Source: Myxococcaceae bacterium
GTDB taxonomy: Bacteria > Myxococcota_A > Polyangia > Polyangiales > Ga0077539
Assembly (NCBI GenBank): GCA_004297725.1
Contig: SCUS01000154.1
Span: 1-64,000, forward strand
Reading direction: 5' to 3'
Length of the DNA: 64,000 nt
Shown here: one piece after another, positions 8,544-16,706 of the stretch
Layout of the letters: the number at the start of each line of letters is the position of its first letter
How positions within the stretch are numbered: position 1 is the stretch's first letter
Translations under genes and position numbers: made by a program
Notes under the pieces: model-generated
The model's database searches: none
What the model was told of the DNA's origin: nothing
The model's input: the letters and a program-made list of their open reading frames with translations, nothing else

Positions 8544-8573
8544 GGGGCCTACCGATCGAGGATGGCGATGCGC
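8544..8573. repeat. 30-bp direct repeat, left copy
   Basis: Perfect copy of 9092-9121. It carries a duplicated 3' end of the neighbouring gene (codons for R-I-A-I-L-D-R and a TAG stop on the minus strand) with no gene upstream of it. Confidence 0.85.
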
Positions 8574-8577
8574 TCTT

Positions 8578-8762
8578 CGCCGCGCCCTGAAGGACTGATC
8601 CCTCCCGGAATCCTTCGGTGACCTTGCGCAAGGTCGCCATGGAGCGGTCGTCTCGTGAGCTACCGCCGACTCCGCGCCCGCGGACGGCCCGCGAGCGGGC
8701 CTGCGGTCGCTGAAGTCGGAGCCTGGAACTGGGCGCCCCGTCTTCACGGGACTTCCTGCAGG
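8578..8762. repeat. Left arm of the inverted-repeat element
   Basis: Inverted homologue of 8899-9080. It contains a 16-bp palindrome (gaccttgcgcaaggtc, 8620-8635) and a small gcccgc/gcgggc hairpin. Confidence 0.7.
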
Positions 8763-8898
8763 AGCGCCGGTTGCTGGCGCAACCGTCGGGAGGTCATCGA
8801 CCGCCGCGATGGAACTCCCTGCGACGATCAGGGGCTTGTCCTGCTGCTGCGCGCGAGCACCTACGTCCTCTCCATCGAGCGCTCCAGCGCTCGATGCG

Positions 8899-9080
8899 CC
8901 TGCAGAGAGTCCCGTGAAGGCGGGACGATCAGCGCCAGGATCCGACTTCAGCGGTTGCAGGCCCGAAGGGCCGACCGCAACCGCGGAGTCGGCGGTGTCT
9001 CGAGGGCGTCCACACCAGAAACGCGCTTGCGTCAGCTCACCGAAGGTTTCCGGGAAGGATCAGCCCTGAAGGACGCGGCG
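8899..9080. repeat. Right arm of the inverted-repeat element
   Basis: Inverted homologue of 8578-8762. The scattered substitutions between the arms show they have diverged, so the element is not a very recent arrival or the arms were never identical. Confidence 0.7.
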
Positions 9081-9091
9081 ACGGGTGTCAG

Positions 9092-9121
9092 GGGGCCTAC
9101 CGATCGAGGATGGCGATGCGC
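9092..9121. repeat. 30-bp direct repeat, right copy
   Basis: Perfect copy of 8544-8573. It spans the last eight codons and the stop of the leftward small gene plus five bases beyond the stop. Confidence 0.85.
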
Positions 9122-9345
9122 ACCGCGACGTTGTCCGAGGCGTCGCGGTAGTTGCTCACCATGAAGGTCACGACCGCGTCCGAGTCGCCCCGGGCGAGGA
9201 TCGCCGCGGCGCAGTCGAAGGCCGCGTCGCGCGACTGGTCATAGGCGTCGGGATAGGCGTCTGCGATCGCCCGGCAGACCGCCGCGCAGCGCTCCCGCTC
9301 CGCCCGCACCGCCGCTGCTATCAAGGCCGTCGTCGTGTGGTTCAT
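9097..9345 (-). CDS. Hypothetical small protein
   Basis: An 82-residue protein with no recognised family. ATG 9345 has GGAGGAG 7 bases upstream. The first half is a helix with A-V-R-A-E-R-E-R-C-A-A-V-C, a style also seen in small phage-like or regulatory proteins. The end (V-A-V-R-I-A-I-L-D-R) is duplicated as DNA on the far side of the inverted-repeat element, so the gene kept an intact reading frame when the element arrived. Confidence 0.6.
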   Translation of the reverse strand: MNHTTTALIAAAVRAERERCAAVCRAIADAYPDAYDQSRDAAFDCAAAILARGDSDAVVTFMVSNYRDASDNVAVRIAILDR

Positions 9346-9465
9346 CGCTCTGCTCCTCCGTGGACGAAGGTGGCGCCTCCCGCCGCCGCATGCCGCGGGC
9401 CGTGACGTCACTCGCAGAACCTTAGGGCCGCCGACCGGGTGGTCGACACCCCCCACGACCAGGCG

Positions 9466-10590
9466 CTACCGCGGCGGGGAGGGCGGGTGCTTCGCGCGCT
9501 CGAACTGCACCGGCCACGCGACGTCGACCCCCAGCGCCTCGGCGGCGTGCAGCGCCCAGTTGGGGTCGCGCAGCATCGCTCGCGCGATGAACACCGCGTC
9601 GGCGCTCCCGGAGGCGATGATCTCCTCGGCCTGCGAGGCTTCGGTGATGAGTCCGACGGCTCCGGTGGCGACGCCGGCCTCGCGCTTGATGGCCTCGGCG
9701 AAGGGCACCTGGTAGCCCGGCGCGAGCGGGGGCGTCACCCCGGCGACGAGGCCTCCGCTCGAGCAGTCGACGAGGTCGACGCCGAGCGCCTGGAGCATGG
9801 CCGCGAAGCGGATGCTCTGCGGGAGGTCCCACCCCCCGTCGGCCCAGTCGGTGGCGGAGAGGCGGACGAAGAGCGGGAGGTGCGCGGGCCAGGCGTCGCG
9901 CACCGCGGCGACCACCGCGAGCGGCAGCGTAGTGCGGTGGGTGAAGTCCCCTCCCCAGGAGTCTTCCCGCTGGTTGGAGAGCGGCGACAAGAACTGGTGC
10001 AGCAGGTAGCCGTGCGCGAGGTGCAGCTCGATGACCTCGAAGCCCGCGTCGTGGGCGCGAGCGGTCGCGGCCACGAACTGGTTGACCACCTCGCCGATGC
10101 CCATGGCGTCGAGGGCCGCGGGCCGGGGGTGCGTGGGCGAGAAGGCCAGCGGGCTCGGCGCGACGGGCTCCCAGCCTCCGTGCTCGGCGTCGACCCGGTG
10201 AGCGCCCACCCACGGGGCGGGCGTGCTGGCCTTGCGCCCCGCGTGAGCGAGCTGGATGCCCGGCACCGCGCCGTGGGCCTTGAGGAAGTGGGCGATGGGC
10301 CGGAGCGCCTTCGTGTGCGCGTCGGACCAGAGCCCCAGGTCGTTGGGGGAGATGCGCCCCTCGGGGGAGACCGCCGTGGCCTCGGTGAAGACCAGCGCCG
10401 CGCCGCCGAGGGCGAAGCGGCCGAGGTGCACCTGGTGCCACGGGGCCGCGAGCCCGTCGTGGTCGCAGGAGTACTGGCACATGGGCGAGACGAAGACCCG
10501 GTTCTTGAAGGTCACCGAGCGCAGTCGGAGGGGAGAGAAGAGGTGGCTCTCGGTCGGGGGAGCGTCCTTGCTGCGGTGGGCGTGGCTCAT
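9466..10590 (-). CDS. NADH:flavin oxidoreductase, Old Yellow Enzyme family (YqjM/NamA-like)
   Basis: A 374-residue FMN-dependent ene-reductase. It reduces activated C=C bonds using NAD(P)H. Subfamily marks of the YqjM/NamA class are seen: S-P-M-C-Q-Y-S with Cys38, W-H-Q-V-H-L-G-R-F-A-L-G-G, Q-L-A-H-A-G-R-K-A, H-L-A-H-G-Y-L-L-H-Q-F-L-S-P, and an FMN-phosphate region near V-G-L-I-T. It is soluble, with no signal. The SWIM gene upstream ends 6 bases before its start, so the two are probably one transcript. The physiological substrate is not known. Confidence 0.92.
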   Translation of the reverse strand: MSHAHRSKDAPPTESHLFSPLRLRSVTFKNRVFVSPMCQYSCDHDGLAAPWHQVHLGRFALGGAALVFTEATAVSPEGRISPNDLGLWSDAHTKALRPIAHFLKAHGAVPGIQLAHAGRKASTPAPWVGAHRVDAEHGGWEPVAPSPLAFSPTHPRPAALDAMGIGEVVNQFVAATARAHDAGFEVIELHLAHGYLLHQFLSPLSNQREDSWGGDFTHRTTLPLAVVAAVRDAWPAHLPLFVRLSATDWADGGWDLPQSIRFAAMLQALGVDLVDCSSGGLVAGVTPPLAPGYQVPFAEAIKREAGVATGAVGLITEASQAEEIIASGSADAVFIARAMLRDPNWALHAAEALGVDVAWPVQFERAKHPPSPPR

Positions 10591-10596
10591 CGTCGC

Positions 10597-11385
10597 TCAG
10601 GCCACCGCGATCGACTTCGGGGAGCGCCGGGGCGTGAGGAGGGGCAGGGACTCCAGCGTCGCCAGCGCCTGCCTCGCCGCCGGGCGCCCGGGGAGCTGCT
10701 GCACGCACTGCTCGACCATCGCCCGGAAGCGCGACCGCACATCGGGCCATGGGAAGCGAGAGGCGTTGGCCACCACCGAGTCCATCAGCCCCTCGTAGAG
10801 CGCCGCGGCGTGGGCCCGCTCTCCCTGGCGGTTGAAGTCGTCGCCCAGGCTGCGCACCGACTCGAGCTCTCGGACGAGGCCGGCCACGGCGGTCCAGTCG
10901 TCGCCGTGGCGGCGGAAGACGTCGTCGGCCACGGTGCGCCATCGGGTCACCGAGGGAGCCTCCCGGTGCCCGCCGGGGACGGGCGCCAGCGTGAGCGCCT
11001 CCAGCTCGGGGTGGGTGCGCACCATCAGCGCCACCATCGAGACCAGCTCTTCATAGGAGCGCCGATGAAGCCTCGCCTCGATGCCGGTGAGCACCGTGAA
11101 GCGCCCCGGGGTGGTCGCCCAGGCCAGGCCCAGCGCGGGGACGTGCTTGCAGCGCCCGTCGGCTCCTGCCGGGCAGGTGCAGCGGGCTCGCCTCGGCGCC
11201 TCGCCGGTCTCGTCGAGCTCCAGCTCGATGGCGTACCAGGCCTGGCGCACCCCTCGGGCCGCGCCCCGGAGGGTCGATGCCTCGACGCGCAGGTCGAAGA
11301 GCCGGTCACCCGAGAGGAGGGCCCTGCCACGGTCGAAGGCCGCCCCGGACCATCGCTTCAACGCTTCGATCAGTGCCGTTTTCAT
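10597..11385 (-). CDS. SWIM zinc-finger domain protein
   Basis: A 262-residue protein. The SWIM signature C-x-C-x(n)-C-x-H is present as C-T-C-P-A-G-A-D-G-R-C-K-H at about residues 60-72. SWIM domains bind zinc and mediate DNA or protein contacts. The rest is helical with no other recognised domain. The start ATG 11385 is chosen because the text upstream (TATACT 7 bases before, then TCAGGT) looks like a promoter rather than coding sequence. It lies in front of the flavin oxidoreductase gene with a 6-base gap and is divergent from the mannanase-like gene. The cellular role is unknown. Confidence 0.8.
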   Translation of the reverse strand: MKTALIEALKRWSGAAFDRGRALLSGDRLFDLRVEASTLRGAARGVRQAWYAIELELDETGEAPRRARCTCPAGADGRCKHVPALGLAWATTPGRFTVLTGIEARLHRRSYEELVSMVALMVRTHPELEALTLAPVPGGHREAPSVTRWRTVADDVFRRHGDDWTAVAGLVRELESVRSLGDDFNRQGERAHAAALYEGLMDSVVANASRFPWPDVRSRFRAMVEQCVQQLPGRPAARQALATLESLPLLTPRRSPKSIAVA

Positions 11386-11392
11386 ACCTGAC

Positions 11393-11398
11393 AGTATA
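11393..11398 (-). promoter_or_regulatory. -10-like box (TATACT) upstream of the SWIM gene
   Basis: TATACT on the minus strand lies 7 bases before ATG 11385 and is the closest match to a consensus -10 in the window. The message would be leaderless. Confidence 0.4.
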
Positions 11399-11521
11399 AA
11401 CGCCGAGGTCCCATATCGCAGCCCCGGGGGGCCCAGGGAAAACACACGAATTTCCATGACGCCCGCCGTGCTCGGGGTGCCCTCCCTCGGAGCGTGGGTC
11501 ACGATGCCCGGCGTGCCAGGG

Positions 11522-11527
11522 TACCGT
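11522..11527 (+). promoter_or_regulatory. -10-like box (TACCGT) upstream of the GH5 gene
   Basis: TACCGT lies 9 bases before ATG 11537 with no Shine-Dalgarno sequence. It supports this start over the in-frame ATG at 11501 that lies upstream of the box. Confidence 0.3.
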
Positions 11528-11536
11528 CCGCCGCCC

Positions 11537-13378
11537 ATGCGGCTCCGCCTCCGACCCCTCCACGTCGCCCTCGGCTCCCTGCTGGCGCTCGTCGGCACCG
11601 CGCTCGCGCAGGAGCCCGGTCCCCCCGCTGCCCGGGTGGCGCCCGCGCCGGTCGACCGCTCTCGCTTCGTGCAGGTCGAGGGGAGGCGCTTCGTCCTGGA
11701 GGGACGGGCCTTCCGCTTCCTCGGGGCCAACGCCTCGATCATGCACGGGGCGCCGCACCGGGCGGCGGTGGAGTCGACGCTCGACGCCGTCGCCGCCGAC
11801 GGGCTGAAGGTGGTGAGGGTGTGGGCCCTCGGCGAGCAGCCCGAGGGCTCCGAGCCCTGGACCCGCGACTACGCCTTCCGCATCGGCCGCGACGGCTGGG
11901 TGGAGGGGAGCTTCGCGCACCTCGACCGGGTGCTGGACGCCGCGCGCTCCCGGGGGCTGAAGGTGATCGTGGTGCTGGCCAATCGCTGGGGCGACTACGG
12001 CGGCATCCCCCGCTACCTCGACTGGGCGGGCGTCTCGCTGCCCCTCACCCGCGGGGCGCTCCCGGAGACGGTGCTGCGCAGCTTCTTCGGCGAGGCCTCG
12101 GCCAACGAGCTGTACCGAGCCCACGTCGAGCGCGTGGTCACCCGGGTCAACCCCCGCACTGGGCTCGCCTACCGCGACGACCCGACGATCCTCTCCTGGG
12201 AGCTCATCAACGAGTCCGACGCCTCGCGCCACGGCCGCGACGCGCTCCTCGGGTGGACCCGCGCCATGGCTCGCTACGTGCGCTCGCTCGACCCGTCGCA
12301 CCTCGTGGCGGCGGGGCACATCGGGTACACGCGCCAGGAGCAGCGCGACACCTGGCTGGCGGTGCAGCGGCTGCCGGAGGTCGACTACGCCGACGCCCAC
12401 GCGTACCCGACGCTGCTGCGGAGCGTGCGCACGCTCCCGGCCCTCGACGACTTCATCGACGACCACGTGCAGCTCGCCCACCACGTGGTGGGAAAGCCCT
12501 TCGTGTGGGGCGAGTTCGGCTTCAGCACCAACGAGCGCATCCACCACGGGCAGCGCCGCGCCCGGTGGTTCGAGCGCTTCCTCGCTCGCTCCGAGGCGGA
12601 CGGCGTCGACGGCGCGCTGGCGTGGATCTACACCGTCGCCGGCGATCACCCGCAGGAGCACGGGCTCTACGTCGACGGCCTCGCGGCCGCCCGGACCCGC
12701 GACGTGCGCGACGTCCTGGCGCGCTCCGCGTCCCGCTGGAACTCAGGGCTTCTCGCGCCGCCCAACCCCAGGCTCGGCGAGGCGATGGGCGAGGCTCCGC
12801 TCTGGGCGACGCGGCGCAGGGTCGCGGGCCCGGGCAGGGTGGGCGCGGCCACGGTGGGGGGAGCGGGGGCGCGGTGGTCCATGCGCCCGGAGGGCTACGC
12901 GGCCATCGAGGCGGAGAACGTCGGGCGCTGGGACGGCTTCTCGGTGATGCACGTCTATGGCAGCGGGGCGGCGCGGGTGACGTACCGCTTCCGGGTGTCC
13001 CCGGCGGCGAGGCGGGTGGCGCTCGACGCTCGCAGGGTGAGGGTGCGGCTGAGGGCGAGCTCGGAGCTGCCGGGGCGGGGCGAGGGGAGCACCGCGGAGG
13101 ACGAGTCGAGGCTGCGCATCACGGTGGACGGCGTGGCGCTCGGGGAGATCGGGGTGCCCACGGACGACGGCGCCGGGCGATGGATCGAGCTGGCCAGCGA
13201 CGCCCCCGAGGTGCTCGCCACGATGCGTCGCCCGGGGGTGCACACGCTGGGTCTGGAGGTGCCCGCCGGGCCGCTCGCCAACGGGCTCTGCGTGTACGGT
13301 CAGGCGACCGGGGTGGAGCCGGTGCCGGAGGGCTCCGGAGCACTGCCGGGGCGGGTGGAGATCGCGCTCGGGCGGTGA
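11537..13378 (+). CDS. Secreted GH5-type glycoside hydrolase (beta-mannanase-like)
   Basis: A 613-residue protein with a signal peptide (cleavage after about A24, ALA-Q). Residues 40-400 form a GH5-like (beta/alpha)8 barrel. The acid/base Glu226 sits in S-W-E-L-I-N-E-S and the nucleophile Glu326 in V-W-G-E-F-G-F, both in the right places for the fold. R-F-L-G-A-N near the start and V-V-R-V-W-A-L-G in the second strand resemble endo-beta-1,4-mannanases. The last 200 residues (A-I-E-A-E-N-V-G-R-W onward) resemble a carbohydrate-binding beta-sandwich. ATG 11537 gives a clean signal peptide and follows a TACCGT box. A 6-bp hairpin with no T-run follows the stop (13389-13403). Substrate specificity is inferred. 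Confidence 0.85.
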   Translation: MRLRLRPLHVALGSLLALVGTALAQEPGPPAARVAPAPVDRSRFVQVEGRRFVLEGRAFRFLGANASIMHGAPHRAAVESTLDAVAADGLKVVRVWALGEQPEGSEPWTRDYAFRIGRDGWVEGSFAHLDRVLDAARSRGLKVIVVLANRWGDYGGIPRYLDWAGVSLPLTRGALPETVLRSFFGEASANELYRAHVERVVTRVNPRTGLAYRDDPTILSWELINESDASRHGRDALLGWTRAMARYVRSLDPSHLVAAGHIGYTRQEQRDTWLAVQRLPEVDYADAHAYPTLLRSVRTLPALDDFIDDHVQLAHHVVGKPFVWGEFGFSTNERIHHGQRRARWFERFLARSEADGVDGALAWIYTVAGDHPQEHGLYVDGLAAARTRDVRDVLARSASRWNSGLLAPPNPRLGEAMGEAPLWATRRRVAGPGRVGAATVGGAGARWSMRPEGYAAIEAENVGRWDGFSVMHVYGSGAARVTYRFRVSPAARRVALDARRVRVRLRASSELPGRGEGSTAEDESRLRITVDGVALGEIGVPTDDGAGRWIELASDAPEVLATMRRPGVHTLGLEVPAGPLANGLCVYGQATGVEPVPEGSGALPGRVEIALGR

Positions 13379-13498
13379 GCGCAAGAACCGCCACCGGGTG
13401 GCGCAAAGTGCGCGCGGCCGGCGGAGGGAGGAAGGACGGGCGGGCGCGCGAGGCCTCGCGGAAACCCATCGGGCATGGCCGCTGCACGGACTGCGGGC

Positions 13499-13909
13499 AT
13501 GTCCAAGTCCATCCCTGCCATCCAGAAGTTCATGACGACGACGCCGCACTCGATCGGCGCCGATCAGACGCTCGCGCACGCCCATGCGGTGATGAGGGAG
13601 TTCCGGATCAGGCACCTGCCGGTGCTGGTCGGGGGCAAGCTCGTCGGCATGGTCACCGACCGCGACCTGCGCTTCATCGAGACGCTGCGCGACGTCGATC
13701 CGTCGAAGGTTCCGGTCGAGGACGCGATGGTGACGGACGTCTACTCCGTCGACCCGGAGACGCCCGTCGACGAGGTGGTGCGCGAGATGGCGCAGCACAA
13801 GTACGGCTCCGTGGTGGTGATGCAGAACCAGAAGGTCGTCGGCATCTTCACCACCGTCGACGTGTGCACCGCCTTCGCGGACATGCTCCACACCCGGCTG
13901 GCGAAGTAG
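13499..13909 (+). CDS. CBS-pair domain protein
   Basis: A 136-residue protein made of two CBS motifs. The first includes I-R-H-L-P-V-L-V-G-G-K-L-V-G-M-V-T-D-R-D and the second K-Y-G-S-V-V-V-M and V-V-G-I-F-T-T-V-D. CBS pairs usually bind adenine nucleotides and sense energy state. No other domain is attached, so it probably regulates a partner protein or acts in general stress. It starts at ATG 13499, with an alternative start at 13475. It is convergent with the bpX6-like gene, and only 7 bases separate their stop codons. Confidence 0.9.
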   Translation: MSKSIPAIQKFMTTTPHSIGADQTLAHAHAVMREFRIRHLPVLVGGKLVGMVTDRDLRFIETLRDVDPSKVPVEDAMVTDVYSVDPETPVDEVVREMAQHKYGSVVVMQNQKVVGIFTTVDVCTAFADMLHTRLAK

Positions 13910-13916
13910 GGGTCCC

Positions 13917-16706
13917 CTACGCCCGCAGGTCGAGCAGCACCGCCCCGGAGCGCAGGTCCACCGAGAGCACCCTCCCCCGGTCGTCGCAGGCCGTGAGCAC
14001 GTCGCCGTAGATCCGCGCCCTCGCCGAGGTGGCGCCCTCCAGCCGAAGCTCCGCCAGCGAGCGCCCCAGCGAGAGGCTCCAGAGCAGCACCGTCACCGCG
14101 TCGGGGGAGCGCCGGGCCACCACCACCCGGTCGCTCGTCAGGTGCGTCACCTCGGACTGCGTCCCTGCGGGGTGCGGCAGCTCCACCAGCGGCAGCGACT
14201 TCCCCCGGTCGACCTCCACGGCCCCGGAGGCGCTGCGCCGCGCGGTGGTCCCCGACGGGTGCACCGCAACGGCCTCCCTGTCCGCCGGGCGCAGCGGCTC
14301 CAGGGGCTTCTCCTGCAGCGTCCAGCCCGGCAGCGACCAGCGCCAGCGCTCGATCACCGACAGCACCCGCACCGCCGCCACGCCCGCGCGGTCTCGCCCC
14401 ACGCAGCGCACCCTCGCGTGGTCGGTGCGCGGCGTGCGCCCCGGGCCCCCCATGGCGCGCATCTCCCCCGCGGTCGCGTCGAGCGCCAGCACCTCGCCCT
14501 CCTGCCCCACCACCCACGAGTCGCCGTCGTAGTCCTGGGCGAAGCAGTCCAGCGTGCACTCCCCCCACGGGGAGCTCGTCGCCCGCGCCACGTCGAGCCT
14601 CGCCACCCGCCAGCTCGCCCCTCTCGCTCCCAGCAGCAGCGCGCTGTTCTCGTGGTCGGACCACACGATCCGGTGCGTCGGCTCGTCGAGCCTCGCCCGC
14701 TCCCTGCCGTCGCGGTCTCGCAGCGACGCCCCGGCCTCGCCCAGCGCCAGCAGCGCCCCGCCGTCCCTCAGCGCCACCGCGTCGTACACCGCGCGAGGGC
14801 CCGTGTCGGCCGCGGTGAGGGTGCGCCTCCACGCCGCGGGGCCAGACGCGGGCGGCACCCTCGCGAAGGTCGGCCAGGTCGGGACATCCTCGCTCAGCAC
14901 CGCATCCCTGGAGAGGGAGACGAGGGTGCGCAGCGTCTGGAGGTCCTCCTGCTCGCCGTGGCGCGCGGCGTCCCTGGCCTGCGCTCTCGCCAGCATCCTC
15001 GCCGCCATCGCCAGCGCCTCGTTGGGCTTCGCCTCGGAGGCCGCCCTGGCGAACACCGCGCGCTCGGCCCGGGCGCCGACGCCCTCCTCCCCGGCCAGCG
15101 CCTCGAGGCGTGAGCGCAGCGCCTCGAAGCGCTCCGGTCGATCGGCGAGGCGGCGCACCATCACCCTCACCGCCGCGGGGCCTCCCAGGGCGAGCAGCGC
15201 GTCGGTCCACGCCTCGACCTCGTCCGCGAGGTCGGCCACGGAGGAGCCCACCGCCACCGCGGCCGCGTGGTCGCCCACCGACGCGAGGTGCCTCGCCCAC
15301 AGCCGCCGCAGCGCCACCGAGTGCGCCGGGTCGTCGGCCAGCTTCGTCAGCGCCGCGTCGAAGACCCCGTGTCGCCGCACCACCCCCAGCGCCCTCGCGG
15401 GCTCGCCCGCCAGCAGCCACTGCCGCACCCGCAGCTCCGGCGCGAGGGCCGCCGTGTCCGCGAGCTCGGCCGCGAGGCGCAGCCTCCCGTGGCGTTCGAG
15501 CAGCGCCACGGCCTCGCCCGGCTCCCTCAGCAGCTCGGCCAGCGTGAAGGCCGCCTCGTCGATGCGCCCCTCGGCCTCCAGCGCCGTCACCGCCTCGCGG
15601 TAGAGCGATCGCAGCAGCGCGTGAAGGGTGCTGCCTCCCGTCGCGGTGCTGTGCGTGGAGGGCTGCAGCCTGATCGTCAGCGCGTCGCGGGCCTGCGGCG
15701 GCGCCCAGGTCACCGGCTTCGGCGGGGCGCCCGGAGGCGCGGCTCCGCCCAGGGGGAGCGCGTGGCGCAGCGCCTCGTCGAGGTCTCCCTTTCGAAACAT
15801 CTCGATCATCCGCTCGAGGTAGCGGGACTGCGCGTCGCCCTGCACCCGCTGCGCCGCGGGCTGCGCCACCCGCTGCTGAAACCACCCTCGCAGACGATCC
15901 CACCACGGGCTCTTCGGGGGCGCCGCCGCGACCTTCGCCTGGGCGCCCGCGGCCTCCGGGGGAGGCGGAAGCGCGCGGACGAGCCCGTCGGAGGGAGCGC
16001 TCCTTCGCCGGGGAGAGAGCAGCGACGACCAGAGGGCCTTCAGCGTCGCGCCCAGGCCGCGAGGGCTGGGAGCCGGCGCGACCGTCGAGGAGCCTTCGAG
16101 GGCGCCGAGGTGGCTGAGCGCGCTGGCCGGGAGCTCGCCTCGGGCCACCATCGCCCCGAGCGCATGGGAGAGCGCCGAGGCCATCGCGGCGGGGTCCCTG
16201 GGGCGCAGCGCCGCGGGGGCGGGGCGGGCGCCCTCCTCGGGGGGAGCGACCACCACCCGGGGCGGCGCTCCCAGGGAGGTCACCTCGACGAGCGTGACGG
16301 CGGCGAGGTCGATCCACGCGCCGGGGTCGACGAGGCTGGCGGTGGAGAGCGAGAGGGTCTCCACGAGCCCGCCGCGCACGATCGCCAGCTGGTCCGGGCG
16401 GGCCCCGTCTTCGAGGAGGGCGTCGACCTCCGCGCGGGAGAGGGCGGCGGTCGAGGAGAGCGACGCGCCCGATCCGCTGCCGGGGCAGCGCACCAGGGGG
16501 GCGCCCTCGCACTGCTCCGCCCTCACCCGGCGGGTGCCCGCGAAGATCACCGCGTAGCGGCCTCCGAGGGCGTAGACGGCGGTGCCCGGGGTCCACCGGG
16601 AGAGCACCCGGGCGCGGGCGTCGCGCTCGCCGGAGGCGCGGTCGACCAGCAGGCCGACGGCGTCGACGAAGCCGCGGTGGGCCAGGCGTCGGGGGCGATG
16701 GATCAT
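13917..16706 (-). CDS. MoxR-vWA-beta-propeller ternary system protein, bpX6-like
   Basis: A 929-residue cytoplasmic protein and the last gene of the operon. The N-terminal ~170 residues are a globular domain that I match from memory to bpX6 of the MoxR-vWA-beta-propeller ternary systems (known from comparative genomics of NTP-dependent conflict systems). The middle (about 290-620) is helical-repeat-like with many Ala/Leu helices. The C-terminal third (about 640-929) has repeated strand patterns such as D-G-D-S-W-V-V-G-Q-E-G-E-V-L-A-L-D-A, as in a beta-propeller. Its ATG at 16706 overlaps the preceding stop codon (ATGA), so translation is coupled. In these systems the propeller is thought to recognise targets or act as a scaffold for the AAA+/vWA chaperone pair. 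The bpX6 label is tentative; membership in the system is supported by context. Confidence 0.75.
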   Translation of the reverse strand: MIHRPRRLAHRGFVDAVGLLVDRASGERDARARVLSRWTPGTAVYALGGRYAVIFAGTRRVRAEQCEGAPLVRCPGSGSGASLSSTAALSRAEVDALLEDGARPDQLAIVRGGLVETLSLSTASLVDPGAWIDLAAVTLVEVTSLGAPPRVVVAPPEEGARPAPAALRPRDPAAMASALSHALGAMVARGELPASALSHLGALEGSSTVAPAPSPRGLGATLKALWSSLLSPRRRSAPSDGLVRALPPPPEAAGAQAKVAAAPPKSPWWDRLRGWFQQRVAQPAAQRVQGDAQSRYLERMIEMFRKGDLDEALRHALPLGGAAPPGAPPKPVTWAPPQARDALTIRLQPSTHSTATGGSTLHALLRSLYREAVTALEAEGRIDEAAFTLAELLREPGEAVALLERHGRLRLAAELADTAALAPELRVRQWLLAGEPARALGVVRRHGVFDAALTKLADDPAHSVALRRLWARHLASVGDHAAAVAVGSSVADLADEVEAWTDALLALGGPAAVRVMVRRLADRPERFEALRSRLEALAGEEGVGARAERAVFARAASEAKPNEALAMAARMLARAQARDAARHGEQEDLQTLRTLVSLSRDAVLSEDVPTWPTFARVPPASGPAAWRRTLTAADTGPRAVYDAVALRDGGALLALGEAGASLRDRDGRERARLDEPTHRIVWSDHENSALLLGARGASWRVARLDVARATSSPWGECTLDCFAQDYDGDSWVVGQEGEVLALDATAGEMRAMGGPGRTPRTDHARVRCVGRDRAGVAAVRVLSVIERWRWSLPGWTLQEKPLEPLRPADREAVAVHPSGTTARRSASGAVEVDRGKSLPLVELPHPAGTQSEVTHLTSDRVVVARRSPDAVTVLLWSLSLGRSLAELRLEGATSARARIYGDVLTACDDRGRVLSVDLRSGAVLLDLRA

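Larger units (their letters stand above)
8544..9121. mobile_element. Non-autonomous inverted-repeat element flanked by perfect 30-bp direct repeats
   Basis: This gene-free stretch of about 570 bases holds a structured element. Its outer edges are perfect 30-base direct repeats (8544-8573 and 9092-9121). Inside them are two homologous arms in inverted orientation (8578-8762 and 8899-9080) that match at roughly three quarters of positions by eye, with long identical blocks such as CCGCCGACTCCGCG and CTTCACGGGACT. The 136-base centre has a perfect 11-bp hairpin (8873-8896) and a 7-bp hairpin (8768-8785). The right direct repeat contains the last codons and stop of the leftward gene 9097-9345, so the left copy is a duplicate of that gene end. 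It has no credible coding potential. It could be a MITE-like insertion with a long target duplication, or an integration (att-like) duplication. Confidence 0.65.

Noticed and set aside
9437..9451. gggtg/caccc hairpin between the small gene and the flavin oxidoreductase gene as a terminator
   Set aside because: Five base pairs in GC-rich DNA without a T-run is weak and likely by chance.
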